DNA from: Amycolatopsis thailandensis
GTDB taxonomy: Bacteria; Actinomycetota; Actinomycetes; Mycobacteriales; Pseudonocardiaceae
Length of the DNA: 64,000 nt
Assembly (NCBI RefSeq): GCF_002234405.1
Contig: NZ_NMQT01000025.1
Location: 21,525-85,524, forward strand
Direction of reading: 5' to 3'
The position numbers were made by a program, and so were the translations under genes. This document shows, piece after piece, positions 1 through 8,533 of the stretch (position 1 is its first letter; each line of letters begins with the position of its first letter). The notes below the pieces were generated by a model, which searched no databases, was not told the origin of the DNA, and saw only the letters and a list, made by a program, of their open reading frames with translations.

Positions 1-298
1 CCAGCGATTGCCACAGCAGTGTCGAGAGGACGTCCGAGCGGTATTCGGTGATCGAGGTCGCGACCAGCTGCGTGGCCTGGGCGCGCTCGACGGGCATGAT
101 GGTCGCCGTGTCCATCGGGTACGCCTGGGCGCGCTGGACCGAGATGCCCGCGGCGGTGTCGGCGAAGGCGGCCGTGTCCGGCAGCTTCGAACTCACCAGC
201 AGGTAGTTGACGATCAGCAGCGCGAGCCCGACGATCAGGAACGCCCCGCCGTAGAGCGCCGTCAGCTTGGTGCGGACGGAGAGCCGGAGCGGTTTCAC
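1..298 (-). CDS. Sensor histidine kinase, N-terminal part (3' truncated by window edge)
   Basis: Reading the minus strand from a GTG at 298 gives a protein starting VKPLRLSVRTKLTALYGG, followed by a hydrophobic helix (about residues 12-32) and the start of an extracytoplasmic region. That is the usual N-terminus of a membrane sensor kinase. The start overlaps the stop of the upstream response regulator as GTGA, so the two are translationally coupled. No catalytic domain lies in the window because the gene runs off the left edge, so the kinase call rests on layout and the membrane N-terminus. Its probable role is to phosphorylate the adjacent OmpR-type regulator and control the divergent efflux operon. 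Confidence 0.75.
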   Translation of the reverse strand, partial: MKPLRLSVRTKLTALYGGAFLIVGLALLIVNYLLVSSKLPDTAAFADTAAGISVQRAQAYPMDTATIMPVERAQATQLVATSITEYRSDVLSTLLWQSL

Positions 299-954
299 GA
301 CCCGAACCGGTAACCGGCGCCGGGCACGGTTTCGATCAGCGGCGGCTCGCCGAGCTTGCGCCGCAACGTCATCATCGCCACGCGGACGGCGTTCGTGAAC
401 GGGTCGGCGTGCTCGTCCCACGCCTTCTCCAGCAGGTCCTCCGCGCTGACCACGGTCCCTTCGGCGCGCATCAGCACCTCCAGTACCGCGAATTCCTTGG
501 GGGACAAGGGAAGGAACCGGCCGTCGCGGGACGCCTGGTGCCGGGGCAGGTCGAGGACGACGCCGCCGCGTTCCAATACCGGCGGCAGCGCCGGCCGCGC
601 GCGCCGCGACAACGCCTGCACCCGCGCGACCAGTTCGGCGAACGCGAACGGTTTCGTCAGGTAGTCGTCGGCGCCGAGGCCCAGCCCGGCGACCCGGTCG
701 TCGACGTCGGTGGCGGCCGTCAGCATGAGGACGCGCGCCTCGCCGCCGGTCTTCAGCACCGCCGCGCAGACCTCGTCGCCGTGCACGACGGGAAGGTCCC
801 TGTCGAGCACTACGACGTCGTAGCCGTGCACCCCCACCCGGTCCAGGGCCTGGCCGCCGTCGTAGCAGACGTCGACGGCCATGGAGAACCGTCGCAGGCC
901 CTCGGCGATCGTGTCCGCCAGGAGCCGCTCGTCTTCCACCACCAGCACTCTCAC
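295..954 (-). CDS. OmpR/PhoB-family response regulator
   Basis: A 219-residue two-domain regulator. The receiver domain begins VRVLVVEDE, with the phosphoacceptor Asp51 in VVVLDRDLP and the conserved Lys101 in LTKPF. The C-terminus is a winged-helix Trans_reg_C domain (about 125-218) ending in PGAGYRFGS. The open frame continues upstream to 1041, but the residues before V30 are low-complexity and the receiver fold starts at this GTG, so 954 is chosen. It overlaps the downstream kinase by 4 bp. Two TAAGCG hexamers 11 bp apart lie 26-42 bp upstream, and the same pattern precedes the divergent efflux operon. Autoregulation plus control of that operon is the likely job (inference). Confidence 0.9.
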   Translation of the reverse strand: MRVLVVEDERLLADTIAEGLRRFSMAVDVCYDGGQALDRVGVHGYDVVVLDRDLPVVHGDEVCAAVLKTGGEARVLMLTAATDVDDRVAGLGLGADDYLTKPFAFAELVARVQALSRRARPALPPVLERGGVVLDLPRHQASRDGRFLPLSPKEFAVLEVLMRAEGTVVSAEDLLEKAWDEHADPFTNAVRVAMMTLRRKLGEPPLIETVPGAGYRFGS

Positions 955-978
955 CAGGTCAGTCTGCCCCGGATGGGG

Positions 979-998
979 GTAAGCGCGAGATAAGCGCG
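979..998. promoter_or_regulatory. Tandem TAAGCG direct repeats (candidate response-regulator site)
   Basis: GTAAGCGCGAGATAAGCGCG carries TAAGCG at 980-985 and 991-996, an 11-bp period typical of OmpR/PhoB-type binding sites. It lies just upstream of the response regulator gene. A near-identical copy is at 1540-1559 before the divergent operon. Confidence 0.6.
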
Positions 999-1082
999 GG
1001 TCGTCCGGCCGGGTGGTGTGGCCCGGTCGGGTTGGAGGCATCGTGTCTTGGGTACCTGCGGTCGGACGGTTTCGCGTGACCG

Positions 1083-1222
1083 GTGGGACGACACCCGTGA
1101 TCAGACGGACGACACGCGTGATTGGGCGGACGGCACGCGGTGGGGACTCGGCCGTCGCCGAATGTCGTCCGTCTGGCCACGAGTGTCGTCCGTCTGATCA
1201 CACGTGTCGTCCACTCGGTCAC
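1083..1222. repeat. 21-bp-period repeat array with opposed arms (array 1)
   Basis: About three 21-bp units of the type GACGACACGCGTGATCA run on the plus strand (roughly 1085-1140). About three more run on the minus strand (roughly 1164-1222) as GTCGTCCGTCTGATCACACG. The whole can fold into a long imperfect hairpin. The 19-mer CGTGATCAGACGGACGACA at 1096-1114 recurs inverted within 1184-1204 and again at 46126-46144. No open reading frame with family resemblance lies here. The 955-1627 gap holds this array, a hairpin, a second array and the two regulator sites. Confidence 0.65.
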
Positions 1223-1267
1223 GCGAACGGACCGGTCCGGCCTCGGCCCACCTCGGCCCGGTGTCGC

Positions 1268-1310
1268 GAAAGCCACTTTCGCAACGTTGAAGGTTGCGAA
1301 AGTGGCTTTC
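1268..1310. repeat. 18-bp perfect inverted repeat
   Basis: GAAAGCCACTTTCGCAAC at 1268-1285 is exactly complementary to 1293-1310, with a 7-nt loop. It lies between divergent genes, so a terminator role for flanking genes is not obvious. Confidence 0.7.
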
Positions 1311-1380
1311 ACAACGCGTTCTGCCGAGACAGAGCCGGTACCTGCGGACGGCTTGGCTCAGCCGGCCAGGTGGCCCCGGC

Positions 1381-1503
1381 CGAACTCGCGTGATCGGAGC
1401 CGTGACTCACGTGCTTGGAGGCCGAACTCATGTGCTTGGAGCCGTAACTCGCGTGATCCGGCTTCAAGCACACGAGTTACGGCGTCAAGCACGCGAGTTA
1501 CGG
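1381..1503. repeat. 21-bp-period repeat array (array 2)
   Basis: Four plus-oriented units share the core ACTCRCGTG, for example CGAACTCGCGTGATCG and CGTGACTCACGTGCTTG. Two inverted units follow (TCAAGCACACGAGTTACG and TCAAGCACGCGAGTTACG). Spacing is 20-21 bp throughout. The core resembles that of array 1 (ACACGCGTGAT), so both arrays are probably one repeat superfamily. Confidence 0.6.
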
Positions 1504-1539
1504 CTGGGTGCACCTGCCGCGGGCCGGACCAGTGGGAGC

Positions 1540-1559
1540 GTAAGCGCGACATAAGCGAC
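1540..1559. promoter_or_regulatory. Tandem TAAGCG direct repeats before the efflux operon
   Basis: GTAAGCGCGACATAAGCGAC has TAAGCG at 1541-1546 and 1552-1557, again 11 bp apart. An inverted CGCTTAC follows at 1562-1568. It lies about 70-87 bp before the lipoprotein start and matches the site at 979-998. Confidence 0.6.
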
Positions 1560-1627
1560 TTCGCTTACCGCGCCGGAATCGCCGCCTCCGTAGAAATCGG
1601 GTCGCCAAGACGACCGAAGGAGCAGCG

Positions 1628-2179
1628 ATGCGGAAACGACCGATGGCGGCACTGATCGCCGGAGCGGTCTTCGCGCTGGTGGCCGGCTGCGGCGGCGGGG
1701 ACGGCGGCGACAAGGTCGCCTCGATCTCATCGCCGCCGAGCGCCGGCGCCGGTGACGGACAGCAGGCCGACAACGTGTCCGACGAGGACAAGAGGCGCAA
1801 CTTCGCGAAGTGCATGCGCGAGCACGGGGTCGACATGCCCGATCCCAAGAGGGACGCCAACGGCCAGGACACGGTCACCTTCGAGGCGGTCGAGGGTGGA
1901 TTCGACGAGAACAAGATGAAGGCGGCGGACGAGGCGTGCCGCAAGCTCCTGCCGAACGGCGGCGAGATCAAACCGCCCACGCCGGAAGAGCTCGACAAGA
2001 TGCGCAAGGAAGCCAAGTGCATGCGCGACCACGGCATCGACTTCCCGGACCCCGAGCCCGCGGGCAAGGGCGGCGCCGCCATCGCGCTGGGCGACGCGAA
2101 CGGTGACCCGAAGAAGTTCGAAGAAGCGGCGAAGGCCTGCGGTCTCGGCATGACCATGAGGGCGGCTCCGGCGAAATGA
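1628..2179 (+). CDS. Lipoprotein with duplicated Cys/His/Asp module, partner of efflux system
   Basis: A 183-residue exported lipoprotein with a signal peptide and lipobox ending LVAGC (Cys21). The mature part contains two copies of one module. The first is KCMREHGVDMPDP (Cys62) with a second Cys at 104; the second is KCMRDHGIDFPDP (Cys131) with a second Cys at 171. Equivalent Cys, His, Asp and Pro positions point to paired disulfides or metal binding (inference). AAGGAG sits 6 bp before the ATG. The stop overlaps the next gene as ATGA, so it is the first gene of a four-gene operon with MacA- and MacB-like proteins. I know this type only as an uncharacterised actinobacterial family. Confidence 0.85.
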   Translation: MRKRPMAALIAGAVFALVAGCGGGDGGDKVASISSPPSAGAGDGQQADNVSDEDKRRNFAKCMREHGVDMPDPKRDANGQDTVTFEAVEGGFDENKMKAADEACRKLLPNGGEIKPPTPEELDKMRKEAKCMRDHGIDFPDPEPAGKGGAAIALGDANGDPKKFEEAAKACGLGMTMRAAPAK

Positions 2180-3276
2180 GCGAACACGAAGGTCCCGGCG
2201 GCGCTCGGCGTTCGCGCCGGGCGCGCTGGTTCATCATCGCGGCGGTCCTCGCCGTCGTGGTCGGGACGACGTCGGTGGTCGTGCTGACCAGGGTGACGTC
2301 GGAGGCCCAGCAGGTCGGGCAGGCGCCGCCACCGGTCGAAACCGCGAAGGTGGAGAAGACCGACTTGCAGGAGGAGGAAGAAGCGAGCGGAAAGCTGGGC
2401 TACGGCGAGGAAAGCTCCCTCGCCGGCCGGAAACAGGGCACCATCACGTCCCTTCCGGACGCGGGCGCCGTGCTCACCCGCGGCAAGGCCGTCTACGGCG
2501 TCGACGCCAAGCCGGTCCCGTTGTTCTACGGCACGCTGCCGTTCTTCCGTGACCTCGCAGACGGGGCGGCGGACGGCCCGGACGTCAAGCAGCTGGAAGA
2601 GAACCTGAAGGCGCTCGGTTTCGGCGGTTTCGGCACGCCCGACAAGAAGTTCACCTCGGCCACCGCCGCCGCGATCAAGAAGTGGCAGAAGTCGCTGGGG
2701 GTCGAGCAGACCGGCGCCTTCGGGCAGGGCGACGTCGTCCTCGCGGCCGGCGAGATCCGGGTTTCGCAGCTCGCCGCGCAGCTCGGCGGTCCCGGCGGCG
2801 GCGAACTGCTGAAGTACACCGGCACCGAGCGGATCGTCGAGGTCAAACTCGACGCCGCCAAGCAGGCCATCGCGAAGGAGGGGGACAAGGTCGGGGTCGA
2901 AATCACCGGCGGCAAGACGACCGACGGCGTGATCACCGAGGTCGGCAAGGTCGCGGAGAACGGCAAGGACGGCGCCGGGCAGGACGACGGCAAGCCGAAG
3001 ATCAAGGTCAAGATCAAGCTGGACGATCCGGCCGCCGCGGGGTCTCTCGATTCGACGCCGGTCTCGGTGCGGTTCACCAAGGAAGTCCACAGTGGAGTGC
3101 TGGCGGTCCCGGTCGGCGCCCTGCTCGCGCTCGCCGAGGGCGGCTACGCCGTCGAGGTCGACGAAGGCGGCAAGCGACGGCTCATCGCGGTGAAGACCGG
3201 CCTGTTCTCCGGCGGCCGCGTCGAGATCACCGGCACCGGCCTCGCCGCCGGGATGCGGGTGGTGACGACGTCATGA
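2176..3276 (+). CDS. Efflux periplasmic-adaptor-like protein with peptidoglycan-binding domain
   Basis: A 366-residue membrane-anchored adaptor. It has a basic N-terminus, one transmembrane helix (about 18-38), a biotinyl/lipoyl-like beta region, and a PG_binding_1 domain (about 133-192, containing [17 protein letters not shown] and [10 protein letters not shown]). A C-terminal HlyD/MacA-type beta-barrel region follows. In Gram-positive actinobacteria such proteins sit outside the membrane next to a MacB-type ABC pump. It overlaps both neighbours by 4 bp. The peptidoglycan-binding insert suggests anchoring to the wall (inference). Confidence 0.85.
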   Translation: MSEHEGPGGARRSRRARWFIIAAVLAVVVGTTSVVVLTRVTSEAQQVGQAPPPVETAKVEKTDLQEEEEASGKLGYGEESSLAGRKQGTITSLPDAGAVLTRGKAVYGVDAKPVPLFYGTLPFFRDLADGAADGPDVKQLEENLKALGFGGFGTPDKKFTSATAAAIKKWQKSLGVEQTGAFGQGDVVLAAGEIRVSQLAAQLGGPGGGELLKYTGTERIVEVKLDAAKQAIAKEGDKVGVEITGGKTTDGVITEVGKVAENGKDGAGQDDGKPKIKVKIKLDDPAAAGSLDSTPVSVRFTKEVHSGVLAVPVGALLALAEGGYAVEVDEGGKRRLIAVKTGLFSGGRVEITGTGLAAGMRVVTTS

Positions 3277-3959
3277 CCCCGGTGCTGGCCGTGCGCGACG
3301 CCTCGCGCACCTATCCCGGCGGCGTGCGCGCCCTGCACGAGGTGACACTGTCCATCGAGGACAGGGAGATGGTCGCGATCCTCGGGCCGTCCGGTTCCGG
3401 CAAGTCGACGCTCTTGCAGCTGATGGGCACACTCGACCGGCCCACCAGCGGCGTCATCGAACTGCGCGGGCACGACGTCGCGAAGTTGCCCGACCGCAAG
3501 CTTTCCGCGCTGCGGTCACGGTGGATCGGTTTCGTGTTCCAGCAGTTCTTCCTCAGTGAGGGGGTGAGCGCGGTCGACAACGTCGCGACGGGGCTGCTGT
3601 ACGCAGGGGTGCCGCGGCGGAAACGGCGCGAGCGGGCGCTGGCGGCGCTCGACCGGGTCGGTCTCGCGCACCGTGCGGGTCATTTCCCGAACGAGCTCTC
3701 CGGAGGGGAACGGCAGCGGGTGGCGATCGCGCGGGCGGTCGTCAACTCGCCGTCGATCCTGCTGGCCGACGAGCCGACCGGGAACCTCGACACGGGCAAC
3801 GGCGCGGCGATCCTCAACCTGCTCGCCACGTTGAGTTCGCAGGGGACGACGGTCGTGATCATCACCCACGACCGGGAGATCGCGGCGGGTATCCCGCGGC
3901 GGATCGAGCTGCGGGACGGCCGGATCCGGCTCGACACCGGGACGGGGGTGCCGGTGTGA
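3273..3959 (+). CDS. ABC transporter ATP-binding protein (MacB/LolD type)
   Basis: A 228-residue nucleotide-binding subunit. Walker A is GPSGSGKST (38-46), the signature is LSGGERQR (142-149), Walker B is [12 protein letters not shown] and the H-loop is ITHD. The family partners FtsX/MacB-like permeases in exporting peptides, lipids or drugs using ATP. The ATG at 3273 overlaps the adaptor stop as ATGA. A longer frame upstream runs through the adaptor gene in another frame and is rejected. Confidence 0.93.
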   Translation: MTPVLAVRDASRTYPGGVRALHEVTLSIEDREMVAILGPSGSGKSTLLQLMGTLDRPTSGVIELRGHDVAKLPDRKLSALRSRWIGFVFQQFFLSEGVSAVDNVATGLLYAGVPRRKRRERALAALDRVGLAHRAGHFPNELSGGERQRVAIARAVVNSPSILLADEPTGNLDTGNGAAILNLLATLSSQGTTVVIITHDREIAAGIPRRIELRDGRIRLDTGTGVPV

Positions 3960-5170
3960 GCGCGCCGGTGCTCGACAAGACGCCGGATCCGGCCCGGCTC
4001 GGCCCACGTGACGTGCTGAACCTCGGCGCGCACGGGATGCGGACGCGGCCGATGCGCGCGGTGCTGTCCGCGCTCGGCATCGGGATCGGGATCGCCGCGA
4101 TGGTGGCGGTGCTCGCGATCCCGGCGTCGGGCGCGAAGGCACTGCAAGACCAGCTGTCCGCGCTCGGCACCAACCTGCTCACCGCGGGACCGGGCAAGAC
4201 GATGTTCGGCGGCGACGCGACGTTGCCGGACAGCGCTGTGCCGATGGCGAAGCGGATCGCCCCGGTGACGGCGGCGTCCGCGACCGGCGGCACCGGCGCG
4301 TCGGTCCGGCGGACGGACAAGATCGACAAGGACGAGACGTCCGGCCTGTCCGTCTTCGCGGCGACGCCGGAACTGCTCGACGTCATCGGTGGTTCCGTTC
4401 GCGACGGCCGGTTCCTCCGTGACGCGACCCGCGACTACCCGGTCGTCGTGCTGGGCTCGGTCGCGGCCGCGCGGCTCGGGATCGACCACATCGACCAGGC
4501 CGCCCCGCCGAAGGTGTTCATCGACGGGAAGTGGTTCACCGTGGGCGGGATCCTCGGGCCGACGCCGCTGGCGCCCGAGATCGAGCGGTCGGCGCTGGTC
4601 GGCTGGGACGCGGCGGTGCGGCTCCTCGGCTTCAAGGGGCATCCGACCACCGTGTACGTGCGGGCGAAGGATTCGCAGGTCGAGAACGTCCGCTCGGTGC
4701 TCGCGCACACGATGAACCCGGAGGCGCCGAACGAGGTCGAGGTGCGTCGCCCGTCGGAGGCGCTGGAGGCGCAGAAGCTGACGGAGAACACCTACAGCGC
4801 GCTGTTCCTCGGGCTCGGCGGGGTGGCGTTGCTGGTCGGCGGCGTCGGGGTGGCCAACACGATGGTGATCTCGGTGCTGGAGCGGCGCCGGGAGATCGGC
4901 CTGCGCCGCGCGCTCGGCGCGACGAAACGGCAGGTGAGAGGCCAGTTCTTGGCCGAGTCGGTGCTGTTGTCCGGGCTCGGCGGGATCGCCGGGGTGCTGG
5001 TCGGCGTCCTCGTGACGTCCGGGTACGCGCTGAGCCAGGGCTGGCCGGCGGTGCTTCCGGTCGGCGCCCTGCTCGGCGGGGTCGGGGTCTCGGCGCTCGT
5101 CGGTGCCGTCGCGGGTGCCTATCCGGCGATGCGCGCGGCGCGGCTGCCGCCGACCCAGGCCCTCGCCTAG
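3956..5170 (+). CDS. FtsX/MacB-family ABC transporter permease
   Basis: A 404-residue permease with the four-helix MacB layout. TM1 is near 36-56, then a large extracytoplasmic MacB_PCD domain, then three C-terminal helices (about 281-395) with the FtsX motif [15 protein letters not shown]. The GTG start overlaps the ATPase stop as GTGA. With the adaptor, ATPase and lipoprotein it forms a complete efflux unit. The divergent two-component system and shared TAAGCG sites suggest an envelope- or drug-stress response (inference); the substrate cannot be read from sequence. Confidence 0.92.
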   Translation: MSAPVLDKTPDPARLGPRDVLNLGAHGMRTRPMRAVLSALGIGIGIAAMVAVLAIPASGAKALQDQLSALGTNLLTAGPGKTMFGGDATLPDSAVPMAKRIAPVTAASATGGTGASVRRTDKIDKDETSGLSVFAATPELLDVIGGSVRDGRFLRDATRDYPVVVLGSVAAARLGIDHIDQAAPPKVFIDGKWFTVGGILGPTPLAPEIERSALVGWDAAVRLLGFKGHPTTVYVRAKDSQVENVRSVLAHTMNPEAPNEVEVRRPSEALEAQKLTENTYSALFLGLGGVALLVGGVGVANTMVISVLERRREIGLRRALGATKRQVRGQFLAESVLLSGLGGIAGVLVGVLVTSGYALSQGWPAVLPVGALLGGVGVSALVGAVAGAYPAMRAARLPPTQALA

Positions 5171-5180
5171 CTGGCGTTTC

Positions 5181-5229
5181 GTCCTCTGGATGCGGTGGTT
5201 CGCACTGCCAACTACCGCATCCAGAGGAC
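5181..5229. terminator. Intergenic inverted repeat, GTCCTCTGGATGCGGT family
   Basis: GTCCTCTGGATGCGGT (5181-5196) pairs perfectly with ACCGCATCCAGAGGAC (5214-5229) around a 17-nt loop, 10 bp after the efflux permease stop. There is no U-tract. Related elements are at 13434, 25959 and 56405. Confidence 0.7.
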
Positions 5230-5250
5230 TAACTGCGTGGTGGCGGTGGG

Positions 5251-5256
5251 TAATCT
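5251..5256 (+). promoter_or_regulatory. Candidate -10 box of a leaderless promoter
   Basis: TAATCT ends 6 nt before the GTG at 5263 and no ribosome binding site precedes that GTG, so transcription probably starts at or near the start codon. Confidence 0.4.
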
Positions 5257-5262
5257 CGCCGG

Positions 5263-6462
5263 GTGCTGGTGGGATTGTCGGGGCGGAAACTCGCGGGGGC
5301 GCTGCTCGCGCTCGAAGTCGTCGTGGTCGGCGTGCTGTTCACCATGAAGGTTTTCGACGGCCAGGACCTCGAGGTCTACGTCGGCGGTTCCCGGCTGCTC
5401 CTCGATTCGGGAGACCTGTACGGCACCTGGGTCCAGACGCACGGCGGCTGGCTGCCCTTCACGTACACGCCGTTCGCGGCGGCGGTGTTCGTACCCGGCA
5501 CGCTGCTGTCCACGGCGATCGCGACGAGGCTGGTCGGGCTCGCGTCGATCATCGCGGGCGGGATCGTCGTGTACCTCTTCGTCGCGACGCTCAACGGCTC
5601 GCTCACCGACCGCGCGAACGTCCGGGGTCGCGCCATCGCCGTCCTGGCCGCGATCGGGGCGCAGGCCGTCGGCGGGATCATGGAGCCGGTCCGGTCGACG
5701 CTCGGCTTCGGCCAGATCAACACCCTGCTGATGCTGATGGTCGTGCTCGACGCCCTGCTGCCGGGCCGCGCGCGTACGAAGGGACTGCTGATCGGCGTCG
5801 CCGCCGCGATCAAGCTTACCCCGGCGTTCTTCATCCTGTTCTTCTTGTTCCGCAAGGACTTCCGCTCCGCCGCCCGGGTCGTCGCCGGGTTCCTCGGCGC
5901 CGGGCTGCTGATGTTCGCGTTCGCGCCCGGCGCGTCGGCGAAGTTCTGGACGGACGTCCTCTTCGACACCAGCCGCATCGGCGATCGCGGCTACGTCGGC
6001 AACCAGTCGCTGCGCGGGATGCTGGCGCGATTCGGGTTCGGCTCGGCGGAAGAGATCGTCTGGGTGCTGGCCGCTGTCGTGGTGGTCGCGCTGACCGCGT
6101 TCGTGATCGCGCGCGTCGTGGAACCGGTGTTCGCGCTGACCGCCTGCGCGATCGGCGGCCTGCTGGTCTCGCCCGTGACCTGGACGCACCACTGGATCTG
6201 GTGCGTGCCGATCCTCGTGCTGCTGGTGTGGCTGCGATCGGCGGTTTCGTACGTGCTCGCCGCCGTGACGGCGGCGCTGTTCGTGATCGCGCCGATGTGG
6301 CTCGCGCCGCGGCCCGCCGGGAGCTTCGGCTGGTGGCTGGCGACGGAATCCTTCGTCCTCTACGGCTTGTTGCTCCTAGTGCTGGCCGCAGTCTTCCCCA
6401 AGTACGTGAAGGCCCCCTTCATTGCGCCTGGCGCAATGAAGGGGGCCTTCACGGAAAGCTAG
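5263..6462 (+). CDS. GT87-family polyprenol-phosphate-dependent mannosyltransferase-like membrane protein
   Basis: A 399-residue multi-pass membrane protein with about nine to eleven hydrophobic helices. It has GT87/DUF2029 signatures: an Asp-rich first loop (DGQDLEVYVGG), FTYTPFAAAVF, and LGFGQINTLLMLMV followed by AAIKLTPAFF. In mycobacteria this family adds mannose from polyprenyl-phosphate-mannose to PIMs, lipomannan or arabinomannan on the outer membrane face. The donor and acceptor here are inferred. The last ~17 residues (KAPFIAPGAMKGAFT region) are encoded by the long palindrome at 6405-6453, so the C-terminal tail is probably a by-product of that element. Confidence 0.8.
   Translation: MLVGLSGRKLAGALLALEVVVVGVLFTMKVFDGQDLEVYVGGSRLLLDSGDLYGTWVQTHGGWLPFTYTPFAAAVFVPGTLLSTAIATRLVGLASIIAGGIVVYLFVATLNGSLTDRANVRGRAIAVLAAIGAQAVGGIMEPVRSTLGFGQINTLLMLMVVLDALLPGRARTKGLLIGVAAAIKLTPAFFILFFLFRKDFRSAARVVAGFLGAGLLMFAFAPGASAKFWTDVLFDTSRIGDRGYVGNQSLRGMLARFGFGSAEEIVWVLAAVVVVALTAFVIARVVEPVFALTACAIGGLLVSPVTWTHHWIWCVPILVLLVWLRSAVSYVLAAVTAALFVIAPMWLAPRPAGSFGWWLATESFVLYGLLLLVLAAVFPKYVKAPFIAPGAMKGAFTES
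6405..6453. terminator. Perfect 23-bp hairpin, GAAGGCCCCCTTCAT family
   Basis: The arms 6405-6427 and 6431-6453 are exactly complementary over 23 bp with a 3-nt loop (CTG). The element lies inside the 3' end of the glycosyltransferase gene and ends 10 bp before the serC stop, so it can terminate both convergent transcripts. Close relatives are at 18165 and 52690. Confidence 0.8.
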
Positions 6463-6463
6463 C

Positions 6464-7603
<1,140 letters not shown>

Positions 7604-7692
7604 TCAGGTCGGGACGGGCCTGCTGACAGTCGGTGCCGCCTGTCCGGTATGTGGGATCAGCGAACTCCCTCCCGCCGTCGCCGACCGCCGGG

Positions 7693-7698
7693 TAGCTT
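7693..7698 (+). promoter_or_regulatory. Candidate -10 box of a leaderless promoter
   Basis: TAGCTT lies 8 nt before the ATG at 7707, which lacks a purine-rich ribosome binding site. This supports a leaderless transcript. Confidence 0.4.
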
Positions 7699-7706
7699 CT
7701 CGCCTC

Positions 7707-8024
7707 ATGGCGACAGTGCACGAACGATTCCCCCTGCCCCCTGAGGCGTTGTGGCAGGCCCTCCAGAGCGGGGTCACCGCGGTCAAGGGGAAGAACCCCT
7801 ACTACGACTCGGCCGCGGGTTACGTCACCTTCTCGACCAGCATGGGCCTGTTCAGCTACGGGCAGACGGTCACGGTGAAGGTCGAGCGGACGCCGGAGGG
7901 CTCGGGGCTGGCGATCCAGACGAGCCTGAAGTTCGGTTTCGTCGACTGGGGCGAAGGCAAGCGCATCGCCCGCAAGTTCATCGCGGCGGTGGGGACGGCC
8001 GTCGGGCACACCCCGGCTGCCTGA
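7707..8024 (+). CDS. Small conserved hypothetical protein
   Basis: A 105-residue soluble protein starting MATVHERFPLPPEALWQALQ. I do not recognise a named family. The first half resembles short actinobacterial proteins annotated as hypothetical, and the spacing of WQAL, VKGKNPYYDS and VSTSMGLFSYG-like segments suggests a small alpha/beta domain without obvious catalytic residues. A longer open frame runs upstream to 7470, but it overlaps serC on the other strand and the candidate -10 box is just upstream of 7707, so the ATG at 7707 is used. It overlaps the next gene by one base (TGATG). Confidence 0.7.
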   Translation: MATVHERFPLPPEALWQALQSGVTAVKGKNPYYDSAAGYVTFSTSMGLFSYGQTVTVKVERTPEGSGLAIQTSLKFGFVDWGEGKRIARKFIAAVGTAVGHTPAA

Positions 8025-8533
8025 TGCCCGATCCGTGGAGACCCAGATGGAGTTTCCTGTTCCTGTACTTCCTCGTGTTCGTGATCCACTGGGTCTTCGG
8101 CGAGTGGGACGAGACGACGGCCATCGCCGCACCGCTCGGTTTCGCGGGGGCGCTCGTGCTCGTGTTCGTCCCCGGCCTGCCGCGCTGGGTGTACGGAGAC
8201 GGGCCGGACGAGATCTCTTCGCCGAAGACCCGCCAGTGGTGGACGGCGCTGCGGTTCACCATCCGGCGTCGTGAAGGTGTCCTCGACGTCGTGTTCGGCC
8301 CCTGGGCGCTGGCCACCGCCACACTGGATCCGGACGCGGACACCGCGCGCGGGTGGGCCGTCCTCGACGGCCGCCCGGCGAAGTTCGTCATCGAGAGATG
8401 CCCCGGCGAACTCGCCGAGTCGCTGCGCGGCCCGCGCCGGATGTGGGTCGTCGGTGACCCCGACTACAGCGACGTCCTGGTGTGCGCGGGCGGCGGTCGC
8501 GAGTTCACGACCGCCGCCTTCCGCTTCCGCTAG
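8024..8533 (+). CDS. Small membrane protein of unknown function
   Basis: A 169-residue protein. Two adjacent hydrophobic segments lie in the first ~60 residues (FLFLYFLVFVIHWVFG and a following AAPLGFAGALVLVFVPG). A soluble C-terminal part follows. No family recognised. It is coupled to the previous gene through TGATG. Its stop (TAG, 8531-8533) overlaps the stop of the convergent hydrolase gene, leaving no room for a terminator between them. Confidence 0.7.
   Translation: MPDPWRPRWSFLFLYFLVFVIHWVFGEWDETTAIAAPLGFAGALVLVFVPGLPRWVYGDGPDEISSPKTRQWWTALRFTIRRREGVLDVVFGPWALATATLDPDADTARGWAVLDGRPAKFVIERCPGELAESLRGPRRMWVVGDPDYSDVLVCAGGGREFTTAAFRFR

Noticed and set aside
1083..1503. CRISPR array
   Set aside because: Units abut each other with no distinct spacers, change orientation and vary in sequence, and no cas genes are present.
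1498..3090. 530-codon minus-strand frame opposite the lipoprotein and adaptor
   Set aside because: No recognisable domain, crosses the regulator site region and conflicts with the four-base-coupled plus-strand operon.
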